64,000 nt of DNA from JAAYEA01 sp012689325 (GTDB lineage Bacteria; Chloroflexota; Anaerolineae; JAAYEA01): assembly GCA_036841525.1 (NCBI GenBank), contig DAITVZ010000001.1:208462-272461 (forward strand), written 5' to 3'. Both the position numbers and the translations under genes were made by a program. This document shows, piece after piece, positions 50,601 to 59,054 of this stretch. Below the pieces are notes generated by a model. The model searched no databases. It was not told where the DNA came from and saw only the letters and a program-made list of their open reading frames with translations. How positions within the stretch are numbered: position 1 is the first letter of the stretch; every line of letters begins with the position of its first letter.

Positions 50601-52713
50601 CGCTGCGCCGGAAAAGGATATGGTCGCCCGCGGCGTAGGCCAGGTAGAGCCGGTGGCCGACGCCGGCCAGGGAGAGGCCCGGCTCGTCCCCGGCGCTATC
50701 CGAGTCGCTGCTCAGCTCGACGGGCCCGCTCCAGGTCTGGCCGCCATCGGCCGAGTGCAAGGCCAACAGGCGAAAGACGGCCATCAGCCCGTAAAAGGCT
50801 GGCTCGGTGGTGCGGGCCGCGAGGGTGACGTGGTCGCCCGCGGCATGGAGCGCGGCGTAGCGGGCGGTCTGTCCGGGGCCCGAGGCGGCGTCGATCGACC
50901 GGGCCGCACTCCAGGTGAGGCCGCCATCGTCGGAGGCCGCGTAATAGAGCGAGCCATCGTTATCGCTGGCGGCGGCCAGATGCAAGCGGCCATTGGTTGG
51001 GTCGAGATAGAGGGCGGGCCGCACCGCGTTGAATGCGCCCCCCAGCACCGGGACAGGCGCGGACCAACCGCTGCCGGCGGGCTTGAGGGCGAACCAAATG
51101 CGGGCGTTGGCCGAGCCCTCGCGGCTGGCAAAGGCCAGGTAGAGCGCCGCGCCGTCCGTCGCCAGGGCCGGAGAGCCGGTCTCGGCGCTGGACTGGAAGA
51201 CGGCCTGGGCGGGCGACCACACGACGCCGTCGGCCGAGGTGGCGTAGAGCACCCGATACCCGCCGGTGACGCTGTGCCAGGCCCAATGCAACAAGCCATC
51301 GTCATCGCGCACGAGCTTGCGCGCGTGAGGGTAGCCCGTGGCGGAGAGGGTGTCGGCAAAGAGGCCGGCGGGCGGCTCCGTCGCGGAGGTGTCCTCGGTC
51401 AGCGCCCGGAGCGCGTTGATGCGGCCATGGCCGAAGAAGGGGTCCACGCCGACAGGGCCCAGGTCCTCGGCGGTGGATTCCATGAGGGCGCGCACCTGCT
51501 CGTTGCTGCGGGCCGGGTCCTGGGAGATGATCAGCCCGGCCAGCCCGGCCGCGTGGGGCGTCGCCATGGAGGTCCCCGAATAGGTGGCGTAGGTGTCATT
51601 CCCCGCGGCGTCGCGTGGGGTGGTGGAATAGACCAGCTCGCCGGGGGCGGCCAACGCGACGTAACCGTCGCCATAGTTGGAAAAGCAGGAGCGCAGGTCG
51701 TCCCGGTTGCTGGAGGCGATGGCCATGGCCCTGGCGTAGGCGGCGGGGTACATGAGCTGGTCGCGGCCACTGTTCCCCGCCCCCGCCACGATCACCGCGC
51801 CGCGGTCCCAAGCATAGTTGATGGCGTTCTCCAGGATGAACGAGCCACTGGTCCCCGCGAGGCTCAGGTTGATCACGCGGGCGCCGCTATCGGCCGCATA
51901 GAGGATGCCGTTGGCCACGGCATCGAGGGTGCCGCTGCCACTGGCGTTCAGCACCTTCACGGGCATGATCGCACAGCGCGGGCAGATGCCCACCAGCCCC
52001 TGGGGGTTGTCCGTCGGCGCGGCGGCGGCGATGCCCGCCACATGGGTGCCGTGAAAGTGGTCATCTAGCGGGTTGGCATCGCTGTTGATAAAGTCCCAGC
52101 CATGCACATCGTCCACATAGCCGTTGGCGTCATCGTCCAGGCCGTTGCCGGGGATCTCGCTGGGTCGGGACCAGAGATTGGGCGCCAGCTCCGAGTGAAG
52201 ATAATCCACCCCCGTATCCACGATGGCGATGGCCACCGCGGGGTCGCCGGCCGTGATCTCCCAGGCGGCGGGAGCCTCGATCCGGTCCGGGGGCCACTGG
52301 TTGGCCAGCCCTGGGTCGGTGAGGTCGAGGGCGTGGTAGAGATAGTTCGGCTCGGCGTATTCCACCTCCGGCCGAGCCCGCAAGGCCTTCACAGCATCCT
52401 CGACCGACAGGCCTGGGGGGAGGGCGAGCACCTGAACCCCCAGCGGCTTGATGTGGCGCAAGGTGGAGAGACGCTTCTCTTTGAGCAGGCCGTTAAGCTG
52501 GCTGGGGGGTACGGAGCCGCGGAAGCGCACCAGGACCTCGCCTTCGGCGAAACCGGTGGCGTCTGGAGCAGGGGACTTGCCCTTGGCTGGCGAGCCATCC
52601 GCCGGCAGATGACCTTGGGCCTGGGCTGGGCTGGCCCAGCCGGCCAACGCGACGAGACAGAGGACAAGCAGCAGGGTGGAGAGGAGCCAGCGTTGAACAG
52701 GGGCAGCGCGCAT
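47659..52713 (-). CDS. Secreted subtilisin with sialidase-like propeller and eight Calx-beta repeats
   Basis: This protein has 1684 residues. A Sec signal peptide (residues 1-32, ending SPAQAQ) is followed by a fervidolysin-type propeptide (55-128) and an S8 catalytic domain with Asp166 (AIVDTGVD), His221 (HGTHVAG), Asn314 (GAGNSG) and Ser382 (SGTSMATPHAAG). A BNR-like propeller lies at about 445-800, and eight Calx-beta repeats of about 105 residues each end in [I/V]-x-D-N-D-type motifs. The last repeat ends at the protein's C-terminus (IRYND). No sorting signal (LPxTG) is seen, so the repeats may anchor or space it. The ATG at 52713 follows GGGAGG. It is alone behind its own promoter. A role in matrix or cell-surface protein turnover is likely. 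Confidence 0.9.
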   Translation of the reverse strand: MRAAPVQRWLLSTLLLVLCLVALAGWASPAQAQGHLPADGSPAKGKSPAPDATGFAEGEVLVRFRGSVPPSQLNGLLKEKRLSTLRHIKPLGVQVLALPPGLSVEDAVKALRARPEVEYAEPNYLYHALDLTDPGLANQWPPDRIEAPAAWEITAGDPAVAIAIVDTGVDYLHSELAPNLWSRPSEIPGNGLDDDANGYVDDVHGWDFINSDANPLDDHFHGTHVAGIAAAAPTDNPQGLVGICPRCAIMPVKVLNASGSGTLDAVANGILYAADSGARVINLSLAGTSGSFILENAINYAWDRGAVIVAGAGNSGRDQLMYPAAYARAMAIASSNRDDLRSCFSNYGDGYVALAAPGELVYSTTPRDAAGNDTYATYSGTSMATPHAAGLAGLIISQDPARSNEQVRALMESTAEDLGPVGVDPFFGHGRINALRALTEDTSATEPPAGLFADTLSATGYPHARKLVRDDDGLLHWAWHSVTGGYRVLYATSADGVVWSPAQAVFQSSAETGSPALATDGAALYLAFASREGSANARIWFALKPAGSGWSAPVPVLGGAFNAVRPALYLDPTNGRLHLAAASDNDGSLYYAASDDGGLTWSAARSIDAASGPGQTARYAALHAAGDHVTLAARTTEPAFYGLMAVFRLLALHSADGGQTWSGPVELSSDSDSAGDEPGLSLAGVGHRLYLAYAAGDHILFRRSDDGLAYGDPVDVGAGLWPSIAQGEDGQGWVAWEDAGSLWWRRYTGDGWDSPEQILTASSLSKTYYPNLKLGTSGGRVEWVATHCNGAPFRLSYEGRALDEMPVNPSLAFSAPSYAQDEGAGPAIVQVVMSEPAARAVTVAYATTDGSALAGQDYTSASGTLTFAPGETVAELAVPLLDDNRDEPDQELWVTLSDPVNGRLGAPAAASLTIVDNDGPPEVNFKLSSAYVNESAGVAEVVVRLSPASELPVTVAYATQAGTATSGTDYAEASGTVDLAPGVTSAAVRVAIWDDVLAEADETILLALSDPDHAILGSRSSSTLMIDDNDTLDFSTSLRTVNESAGQAVVTVLLSAASSQEVRVSYACAEGTATAGLDYAPMDGTLVLAPGETSYSLALPIIADLQAEADETFTLTLFDPVNAGLGSPDLVTIKIYDNDTLKFSLSSVSVPEGEGQEIINVRLNAASDQEVRVDYAALPGTAAAGEDYVPASGTLVFAPGQTAQSFAVTILDDLLAEEAETVQLVLANPVNAELGAPALAALTIGDNDAFSFGASAYSVKESDGQAVLTVKLNGPSSVETRVAYATADGSALAGQDYLPASGTLIFAPGETSRTFTVNILSDQEAEEKETVLLALSGPVNAGLGAPATATLAIEANDAVRFSLSYYSAYENASEVVVAVKLNAPADREVRVDYATGGGTATPGQDYLSASGTVILSPGETSRSLSVRLLDDSLAEATETFGLTLSNPVNAGLGSPSTASVSIKDNDSLKFGSTSYLANESAGQVLVTVKLNVAVEEEVRVDYACAGGTATASEDYVPAQGTLIFAPGQTSQTFAVTILDDTRAEAGETILLALANPVNAGLGASATTTISITDNDALRFSLSNNYVAENAGQAVISVRLSAASGVEVRVDYRTGEGTATAGADYLPASGTLIFAPGQTSATFAVTIIDDAMKESNETIPLALSSLVNAELGTPSLSTLTIRYND
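47660..50300 (-). repeat. Eight tandem Calx-beta coding repeats
   Basis: Eight repeat units of about 310-330 bases each encode Calx-beta domains with motifs V-x-Y-A-T-x-x-G-[ST]-A, DY-x-x-A-S-G-T-L-x-F-A-P-G-x-T and [I/V]-x-D-N-D. The units differ clearly, with the last six most alike, so they arose by old duplication and the inner ones may still recombine. Confidence 0.85.
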
Positions 52714-52834
52714 GATATGCCTCCCGGTGCTCGGTCTGCAAACCCTTGCAGAGGGTCCAGGGATGGCTCGCCCAGCCCACAGCGCGATCTCGAGCATGCC
52801 ACCCCTTGGGGCAAACATCCAGTCTACAGTGTAT

Positions 52835-52863
52835 ATCTTAGCGGCTGCCGTTGACCTTGTCAA
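52835..52863 (-). promoter_or_regulatory. Promoter of the large subtilisin gene
   Basis: On the minus strand TTGACA (52863-52858) and TAAGAT (52840-52835) are 17 bases apart. The start would be near 52828, about 115 bases before the ATG at 52713. Confidence 0.7.
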
Positions 52864-53165
52864 CAGCCTGTGCTTGCGAAATGCTGACAGTTTGGGCCTG
52901 CTGGCGAGCGGCGTGGGGACCGAGCGCCGCGTGCAGCCATCGCGCCACGCCACCGAGCGCGCGATCGGTGAGGGCAAGGGGTCATCCGCTGGGGGCAAGC
53001 TCATGCGGGTGCGCGACCCGCCGTCTGCGTCCGGTCCAATGGCGAAGAGGGCGTGCCCCCGGCCGCGCCTGACGGAGGTATCGGGATCGCTGACCTGACT
53101 GGCCTTACTAAGTTGGCGGCTCCTTTTACGTGGTCAGCAGGACAGCTTGAGCCCCTTGTGTCGGG
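52864..53165. other. Intergenic stretch without a visible feature
   Basis: This 302-base stretch lies between the subtilisin promoter and the 3' end of the hydrolase gene. I see no gene, terminator or repeat in it that I can support. Confidence 0.5.
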
Positions 53166-54302
53166 CTAGGCGGGCAAATGCATGGTCGCCGCCGCCAGCG
53201 CATTGCCGTAGCGCGCGGCGAGGCTGTCGTGCTCCCGAGGCGCGCTGCGCAGCAAGGCGGGCTGGTTGGTCAGCAGCACGCAGGCCAGCCGCGAGCAGGG
53301 GTCGGCCCAATAGATCGCGCCGGTGGCGCCCAGGTGCCCAAAGGTGGAGCGGGAGAGCAGGTCGCCAAAGGCCTTGTTCCCCAGGCTCCAGCCCAGGCCC
53401 CAGCGGTCGGTCAGCTTTTGCTCCGCGCTGATCCCCGGCAGCAGGGCGGTCTGGTCGGCGGTCATGGCCGCGCGCAGGGCGGGGCTCAAGGGGCCCTCGC
53501 TCTCGCCCAGCATGTGCATCAGGAACCGCCCCAGGTCCTCGGCGGTAGAGTGCAGCCCGCCCCAGGGGTTGCCCAGCGCCCGCCAGTAGGTGGTGTTCCA
53601 GTCGTTGCCCACGTCCCGGCTGCCTGCGGGAAAGACCGCCGGCAGGCTGTAGGCAGCCCGCGCCATGCCGGAGGGCGGCATCCCCAGGGTGCTATCGCGC
53701 ATCCCCAGCGGCACGAAGAGGCGGTCGTGGAGCCAGTCCCGCAGCCGCAGCCCCGTGAGGCGCTCCACCAACTCGGCGAGCATCAGGATGCCCATGCTCT
53801 GGTAGCTGACCCGCGTCCCCGGGGGGAAGAGCAGGTCACTGGCGCAGGTCGCCCGCACAAAGTCGGCCAAGGGCGCCTGCCTGGCGCGCAGCGCGGGGCT
53901 CTCGGGGAGCTGGTCGCACAGCCCCGAGGTGTGGGTGAAGAGGTGGCGGATGAGCACCTGCTCCTTGCCGTGGCCCGCGAACTCGGGGAGATGGAGCGAG
54001 ATGGGCTGGTCCAGGGCGAAGGCGCCCTCCTGCAGCAGCAGGAGCGCCCCGGCGCAGACCACGGTCTTGGTCAGCGAGGCGATCAAAAAGAGGGTGTCCC
54101 GCTCCACGGGCGACGCGGGGTCATCGGGGTTGCGGGCGCCCGCCCAGCCGACGCGCACGAGTTGGCCCCCTCGATAGATGGCGGTGACCAGCCCCGGGAT
54201 AAAGCCGGATCTGACCGCCGAAGAGAGTAGCTCCGTCGCCTGGTCCAGGCCGGACGCGGATAGGCCCACCTGACCCGCGGGGGTGTGCTCCACGATGTGC
54301 AT
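53166..54302 (-). CDS. Beta-lactamase-fold serine hydrolase (class C / esterase-like)
   Basis: This 378-residue protein is of the serine beta-lactamase/D-Ala-D-Ala peptidase superfamily (PF00144). The nucleophile motif is SLTK with Ser76 and Lys79. The second motif is Y-x-S (Tyr167, SYQSMG), which is Y-x-N in true class C enzymes. FGHLGATG is the third (H-x-G) motif. The propeptide-free N-terminus has no signal peptide, so it could be a cytoplasmic esterase or peptidase and not a resistance enzyme. The ATG at 54302 follows AAGGAGG. It stands between the large subtilisin and a pseudogene. Confidence 0.87.
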   Translation of the reverse strand: MHIVEHTPAGQVGLSASGLDQATELLSSAVRSGFIPGLVTAIYRGGQLVRVGWAGARNPDDPASPVERDTLFLIASLTKTVVCAGALLLLQEGAFALDQPISLHLPEFAGHGKEQVLIRHLFTHTSGLCDQLPESPALRARQAPLADFVRATCASDLLFPPGTRVSYQSMGILMLAELVERLTGLRLRDWLHDRLFVPLGMRDSTLGMPPSGMARAAYSLPAVFPAGSRDVGNDWNTTYWRALGNPWGGLHSTAEDLGRFLMHMLGESEGPLSPALRAAMTADQTALLPGISAEQKLTDRWGLGWSLGNKAFGDLLSRSTFGHLGATGAIYWADPCSRLACVLLTNQPALLRSAPREHDSLAARYGNALAAATMHLPA

Positions 54303-54411
54303 CTCGCCCTCCTTCTTGGCCGCCGGCGCGGCCCGCGCGTGATGCCCCCCATTATCGTCATTGCCGTGGAAGGGGCAACTCCCAGCCGGCCCCGGCCTAG
54401 AAGCCCAGCCC

Positions 54412-55785
54412 TCAGCAGTCGGGTGGCCGGCCGGTGGACAGGTGGAGGAGCGAGAGCAGCAGGAACCCCACGCCATCCACCGCGTCGTAGCGGTCCTCCC
54501 CCACATGGCCGCGGAACAACCCTCCGGCCCACAGCGCCGCCACCGCCTCGTCGGCGACCCTCCGGGCCTGATCCCACAAGGCCGGGAGGCCCAGGCTGCC
54601 CGCCGCGCGACAGAGAAAGTCGATGCAACGGCCATAGTGCTCGGCGTAGGCCCGTTGGCCGCTGCCCAAGTCCGCGGGGTTGATGAAGGGCATGAAGCCA
54701 AAGGCGGAGCGGGTCGGCCAGGTGACGATGTCGTGCTCATTGGCTACCGTCCGCTCCGTGAGGAGCGGGCGCGCCTCTTCCTGGGCGACGACCTCGATGC
54801 CCAGGCCCTTCCAGTGGCTGACCGAGAGCTGTACCGTATCATCGCCCCAGCCCTTGACGTACTCGAAGACGAGGGTCAGCCGCTTGCCGTCGGGGCGCAG
54901 TCGATAGCCCTCGCCATCTCGCTGGGTGAGGCCCATCTCGTCCAACAACTGGTTGGCCCGAGCCGGATCGTACTCGATCAGGTTCAGGGCTTGCGGCTCC
55001 CAATAGAGCGGGGAGGAAGGCAACGGCGCCACCTGGGTGGGCACGCCCAGGCCCAGCGTGGTGGTCTCGATGAGGTCCTCGCGCTTCAGCCCCAGCGACA
55101 GCGCCCAGCGGAAGCGCTTGTCGCCGATGATCTGGCGCATCACCGGGTCCTTGTGGGCCACGTTGGGGTGGATGCCGACCTCGCTGCCCCCGGCGTTCTG
55201 CCAGGCCAGCACGCGATAGTCGCCCTTGTCCTTGTTCTCCTGAAAGACAGGATAGTTGGCGAAGGCGATGTGGCGCAACTGCATATCCACCTCGCCCGAG
55301 ATGGCGCGCATGTTGAGCACCGTCGCGTCACCCACGATCATGTGCTCGACGCGGTCGATGTAGGGCAGTTGGTTGCCGTCCGTGTCCACCTTCCAGTAAT
55401 AGGGGTTGCGCTCCAGCACCACCGGCTGCTTAGGCGAGGGCACCACCACGCGCCAGGCCGCGATCACCGGCAGATCGGCGTTGGTCTGGTGGTTGAACTT
55501 TTGGCCGTGCAGGCTGACCCAGGTCTCCTGGCTGGCCTCCTTGACCAGGGCATCCAGCTTGGCCTTCTCGGTATACGTCGCGTGAAACTGCTGCAGGTAG
55601 TGCTTGGGATACAGGGTGATATACAGCCCCATGGAGGAGGGGAGTTGGCTCATGAAGAGGCCATAGGGCCCGGCGAACTTGAACTGGACCGCGTAATCGT
55701 CGAGCTTGGAGAACGCGACGGGCTGGCCGTCCGGCGCCAGCCAGCCAGGAAAGGACGGGCTGATCTCCTTGTTACCGATGACGTC
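54412..55785 (-). pseudogene. Chimeric remnant: middle of a solute-binding protein joined to the end of another gene
   Basis: The frame from about 55785 reads as SBP_bac_5 text (DVIGNKEISPSFPGWLAPDG, ERNPYYWKVDTDGNQLPYID, DMQLRHIAFANYP) very like the 42.6-kb protein. It has no signal peptide, lipobox or stalk: about the first 170 residues are missing. From about 54670 the text changes to an unrelated helical segment (YGRCIDFLCRAAG, LWAGGLFRGH, YDAVDGVGFLLLSLL) that resembles the end of alpha/alpha-toroid glycan enzymes. After the stop at 54412 the same frame reads GLGF and a second stop, as if the original end lay 12 bases further. A deletion has probably fused two genes of an old operon; upstream the frame continues into non-homologous text. 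Confidence 0.75.
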
Positions 55786-55886
55786 CGCGTGGGGGAAAGG
55801 CCGGCCCCTGGCCGCGCCTGGCGGATGCACGGGGCCAAGGGGGTGGTGCGCTTCTCGCCGCCGCTGCTCAATTGGGTGGCTGAACC

Positions 55887-57050
55887 TCAAGCCCCTGGCT
55901 CTGGAAGCCAACCGCGTTTTCTCCAGCGATCGAGCAATGAGGGCCGCGAGGCATACTTTTGGGCCAGTTGATCCAGGCGTGCTTGAAAAGAGCACCTCGT
56001 ATCCTGGAACTCGGCCAATTGTTCGAGCCTGACCAACGACGTTGTGGCTTGATCGTAAACAGAAGCGATCTTGCGCCCGGCGTCCAGCAGGGTTTCCACC
56101 TGTCGCCAGGCCTGCGCCTCGCTGGCGGCCAGTGCCTTCATCTCTGCGATATGCTTCTGGCGGGCGGCCTCAGCCTGGCGTTGCTGCTCTGCCTTGGCCA
56201 GTTGTTCAGCCCGCAGGAACAACTCCCGAATGGTTCGTCGCCTCGCCAGCTGAGGGTGTTCTTGAGGCAGGAACGTGCCCAGCCGCTTGCGCAAGGCAGG
56301 CCCCACACCGGGATCACCTTCAGCCAGGCGCGTCAGGAAATCATCGCATTCCTCGCGGGGCAGGCGACCGATCAGCGTGCCGTAGCCGGCCGTCAGGGTC
56401 TTCCCGCGGTCTGGACTGGCTTCGGCGGCCGCCTGCACTAGGAAGGGATCGATCTCAAAGACCCGGACAAAGCTCTGCAACGACGGAGAGAGTTCCCTCA
56501 AGCCCGGCGGGACCGGTGGCTCGCGGTCCTGAGCGGCCAGGTCGGGGGCGTCCCCTTCGCATCCTTCATCGGCATCCCCGTCGCCATAGCTGGTCATCGC
56601 TTTCAGCCAGGCCAGGTAGAGCAGACGGCAATCGCCTTCCAGCAGGTCGGCGCGCAGTCGCACAAAGTGCGCCAGGCCGGCCTCGGCTTCCATCCAGCGG
56701 CCACCGTCTTCGGGGCCAAAGTCCAGGTCCAGCACCTGGTATCGGCCGATCGCCTCGAAGGTGATGGTTTCATCGACGCAATAGGGCTCAAGATCGGCGG
56801 CATCCAGCAGCCCCTCGGGAAAGCGAAACATCAGCCGCAGGCTGCCCCAGTTCGCCAGGTAAAAGTAGGCATCGAAGTACTTCAACAGCACCTGTTTGGG
56901 ATCGTGGCGGAAGTCGCTCCAGTGGTAGCTGACCACCGCCCGGCTGGGGCCGACCTCGATGTGGCTGGACAGCTCGTTGACCGCGGCCTGCTCTTCGGGA
57001 GTCAGCAGCCGGTCAACCGCCTGCCACTCATGGCACTGGTATACGTCCAT
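55887..57050 (-). CDS. Uncharacterised protein with C-terminal helical region
   Basis: This 387-residue protein is not assigned to a named family. It begins MDVYQCHEWQAVDRLLTPEEQ, with a compact N-terminal domain up to about residue 165 (VSYHWSDFRHDPKQVLLKYFDAYFYLANWGSLRLMFRFP). An acidic linker follows, then a helical C-terminal half that includes a long charged helix with many A, E, Q and R (AEQLAKAEQQRQAEAARQKH), a likely coiled coil. It starts 8 bases after the PRiA4-ORF3-like gene, so the two are co-transcribed and may act together. No catalytic motif stands out. It overlaps no real neighbour. Confidence 0.7.
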   Translation of the reverse strand: MDVYQCHEWQAVDRLLTPEEQAAVNELSSHIEVGPSRAVVSYHWSDFRHDPKQVLLKYFDAYFYLANWGSLRLMFRFPEGLLDAADLEPYCVDETITFEAIGRYQVLDLDFGPEDGGRWMEAEAGLAHFVRLRADLLEGDCRLLYLAWLKAMTSYGDGDADEGCEGDAPDLAAQDREPPVPPGLRELSPSLQSFVRVFEIDPFLVQAAAEASPDRGKTLTAGYGTLIGRLPREECDDFLTRLAEGDPGVGPALRKRLGTFLPQEHPQLARRRTIRELFLRAEQLAKAEQQRQAEAARQKHIAEMKALAASEAQAWRQVETLLDAGRKIASVYDQATTSLVRLEQLAEFQDTRCSFQARLDQLAQKYASRPSLLDRWRKRGWLPEPGA

Positions 57051-57058
57051 GGCTGTTC

Positions 57059-58459
57059 CTACCTGGTCGCCTCACGGATCCCCGCCAGGAGCCTTCTGCC
57101 GAAAGCGGTGATCCGGAAGGTGGAGAGCTCGCGGAATCCTGCGCCGAGCCTAGGGTGCGGCTCGTATTCTGGTTGCACGATCCCAAAATCCACCAGTGGG
57201 CTGATCACCGTGTGCTCCATGATGATGCGCAGGATGAGCTGGGCGCTGTCCCGATCTTCGATGGGCCAGTACAGCCCAGCATCTTGGATCAGCGAATCGG
57301 CGAATGGGACGAAGGAGGTCGGCTCCTCCACGGGCGCGGCCAGCAGATGGGTGAGCGCGAGCCGGACAACCGCCGGCGGCATACGGCCGTCCTCGAAACC
57401 ATGAGCAGAGGCAACCGCCCAGTTGGTTCGCGTCCACCAGGTCGCCAGCAAGAACCAGACCTGCCAAGGGGCAGGCGCGGCCAGAAAGCGTTCCCCGAGC
57501 GGGGTCAGTTTCCATCGCCGGCTGGGGCCTCCCGTGACCAGGCCGCCCACCGCGGCCAGGACGTGCCGGAAGTAGAGCGGCCAGACATCGGTCTCGCTGC
57601 GCACGCGAAAAACCTGCCCTCCAATGACCGCTTCCAGTTGAGGCGGCTCGACCAGCCGGGCGCAGATCTCGCGTACCGCCTTCAGCGTAAGGTTTCCGAG
57701 GGATGGAGTTCCAGTGACCTTGTTATCACGGAGGTAGGTGAGGAGGACGATGACATCGCGACGAAGCGGCAGGTTCTCTGCCACGATCTGGTCTTCTGAT
57801 AGCAGCGCGGGCCCTGGTGCATCCGGCTCGGGCCTCAGCCCGACCGATTCATCGTCCTCCATGGGCCAAGGGCTGCTCGCCTCGGTGCTCCTGCCGCGAC
57901 CCATGCTCCGCAGTTGCGCATTGACTTCGGCCAGGTCAAAGGCTGCCGGGTCAAAGTCCCCGCCGATCCAGGTCAGGTATTCCTCATGTTCCTCGTGGCC
58001 GGGGTTGCGGATCGCTTCCAGCATGTGCTGATAGCCCCAGACGCCGCCCACGTCTTCGGGCGGGCAGGCGCGACTGCCCTTCAGGCAGATGGGATAGCGG
58101 ACGCCCTCTTCAGGCGGAAGGATCTTTTCCACCAGCAGCGTGTGTTGCCAGCCATCGCCAAAGTCATATTCGTAGCCGAGCCGTTGCCCCTCTCGATCGA
58201 TCACCTGGTTCAGCTTGAAACTGGCTTCGTCCAGGGTGCCCATGTCGCCGAATTCGTCGTCCGCAGGATCGCCGTAGGTTATTCCCTCGATCGTGAACAG
58301 GTGTAGGTGATAATCCTGCCAGCCCATCACGATCTGCAGGATGTCGTGCAGCTTGAGCAGGGTGGTATTGGCAAGCACCTGGATCCGCCGCCAGACAGGC
58401 GGGCGCGTGCCATTCAGGGTGACTTTGATCTGGTAGATCTGGCCGGGCTTGTTAGGCAT
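57059..58459 (-). CDS. PRiA4-ORF3-like (IS1096-associated TnpR-like) domain protein
   Basis: This 466-residue protein has an N-terminal plasmid pRiA4b ORF3-like domain (PF07929 type) at residues 6-190: YQIKVTLNGTRPPVWRRIQV, LHDILQIVMGWQDYHLHLF, YEYDFGDGWQHTLLVEKI, CPPEDVGGVWGYQHMLEAI. The C-terminal 250 residues are an uncharacterised helical region (LTYLRDNKVTGTPSLGNLTLKAVREI...GARFLAAPAPWQVW). The family is often found near mobile DNA and defence-like loci, but its activity is not known. The ATG at 58459 follows AAAGGAGG. It is co-transcribed with the 55.9-kb gene. Confidence 0.82.
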   Translation of the reverse strand: MPNKPGQIYQIKVTLNGTRPPVWRRIQVLANTTLLKLHDILQIVMGWQDYHLHLFTIEGITYGDPADDEFGDMGTLDEASFKLNQVIDREGQRLGYEYDFGDGWQHTLLVEKILPPEEGVRYPICLKGSRACPPEDVGGVWGYQHMLEAIRNPGHEEHEEYLTWIGGDFDPAAFDLAEVNAQLRSMGRGRSTEASSPWPMEDDESVGLRPEPDAPGPALLSEDQIVAENLPLRRDVIVLLTYLRDNKVTGTPSLGNLTLKAVREICARLVEPPQLEAVIGGQVFRVRSETDVWPLYFRHVLAAVGGLVTGGPSRRWKLTPLGERFLAAPAPWQVWFLLATWWTRTNWAVASAHGFEDGRMPPAVVRLALTHLLAAPVEEPTSFVPFADSLIQDAGLYWPIEDRDSAQLILRIIMEHTVISPLVDFGIVQPEYEPHPRLGAGFRELSTFRITAFGRRLLAGIREATR

Positions 58460-58609
58460 CTTGCCCTCCTTTGAACCTATGGGAGAGGGGCTATCCCCTG
58501 CGCCTCTCGCTGTGCTGGTTCAGCGTGAAACGGGATCCTTCGGATGGCTAGAGCGTTCCTTTCGCCCTGCCTCCGCCGGCTTGGAAGCCACGCGGGCCCT
58601 GGTGGATAG

Positions 58610-58793
58610 ACGATGGGACTCGCGACGCTTCGCTTGAGCGACGGCCAACTTGCGTTCGCGCCCTGCCCGGATCAGCTCCTCCGGCCCCCAGCCGGCCTCG
58701 GGGCGCGCTGTGGCCGATGGCGCCGTGCAGCCGATTCCCATTGTACTTCTGAACAAGTTGGGCCACAAGCTGAAGCCCATGGCTCGAGGCCAT
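58610..58793 (-). pseudogene. Frameshifted end of an integrase-core transposase (IS3/IS481-like)
   Basis: One minus-strand frame reads QLVQKYNGNRLHGAIGHSAP, the YN-x2-RLH-x-A-[IL]-G-x3-P motif at the end of rve-type transposases. The text then continues in a second frame (EELIRAGRERKLAVAQAKRRE), the usual basic tail. The rest of the enzyme is absent. It is part of a 595-base gap (58460-59054) without intact genes; apart from this and the insertion-sequence end at 58843, no feature is seen there. Confidence 0.6.
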
Positions 58794-58842
58794 CCTGGGT
58801 GCCGCCTTGGGAAGCCTCCCGGGGCGTGTTGCTGAGGGCTTG

Positions 58843-58897
58843 CACCAGCGCTCCCTTGAGCGTCAGATCCTTCTACACCACTTTGCGAGACATTATC
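58843..58897. mobile_element. Insertion-sequence terminal fragment (IS256-like end), copy 2
   Basis: This stretch aligns with 41690-41741 over about 52 bases. CTACACCACTTTGCGAGACA is its conserved core. The inferred outer end is at the ATTATC near 58897, so the lost element lay toward lower coordinates, where the integrase-type fragment now sits. Confidence 0.5.
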
Positions 58898-59054
58898 TTC
58901 CGCTACATCGCTAGCGGCACGGAACAGGGATCAGTTGCAGGAGTTCTGGTCTTCGCCAAAAGACCAATTCGGCGTCTGGTTGCACGAACCTTGCGCTAGA
59001 TTCCAACGGTGACCGGCGTTGAAACCAGCTAGCCGGCGAGAACCCCCCTGAACT

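Noticed and set aside
53166..54302. Call as a beta-lactamase resistance gene
   Set aside because: Only the superfamily fold is visible; the second motif is Y-x-S and there is no signal peptide, so resistance cannot be claimed.
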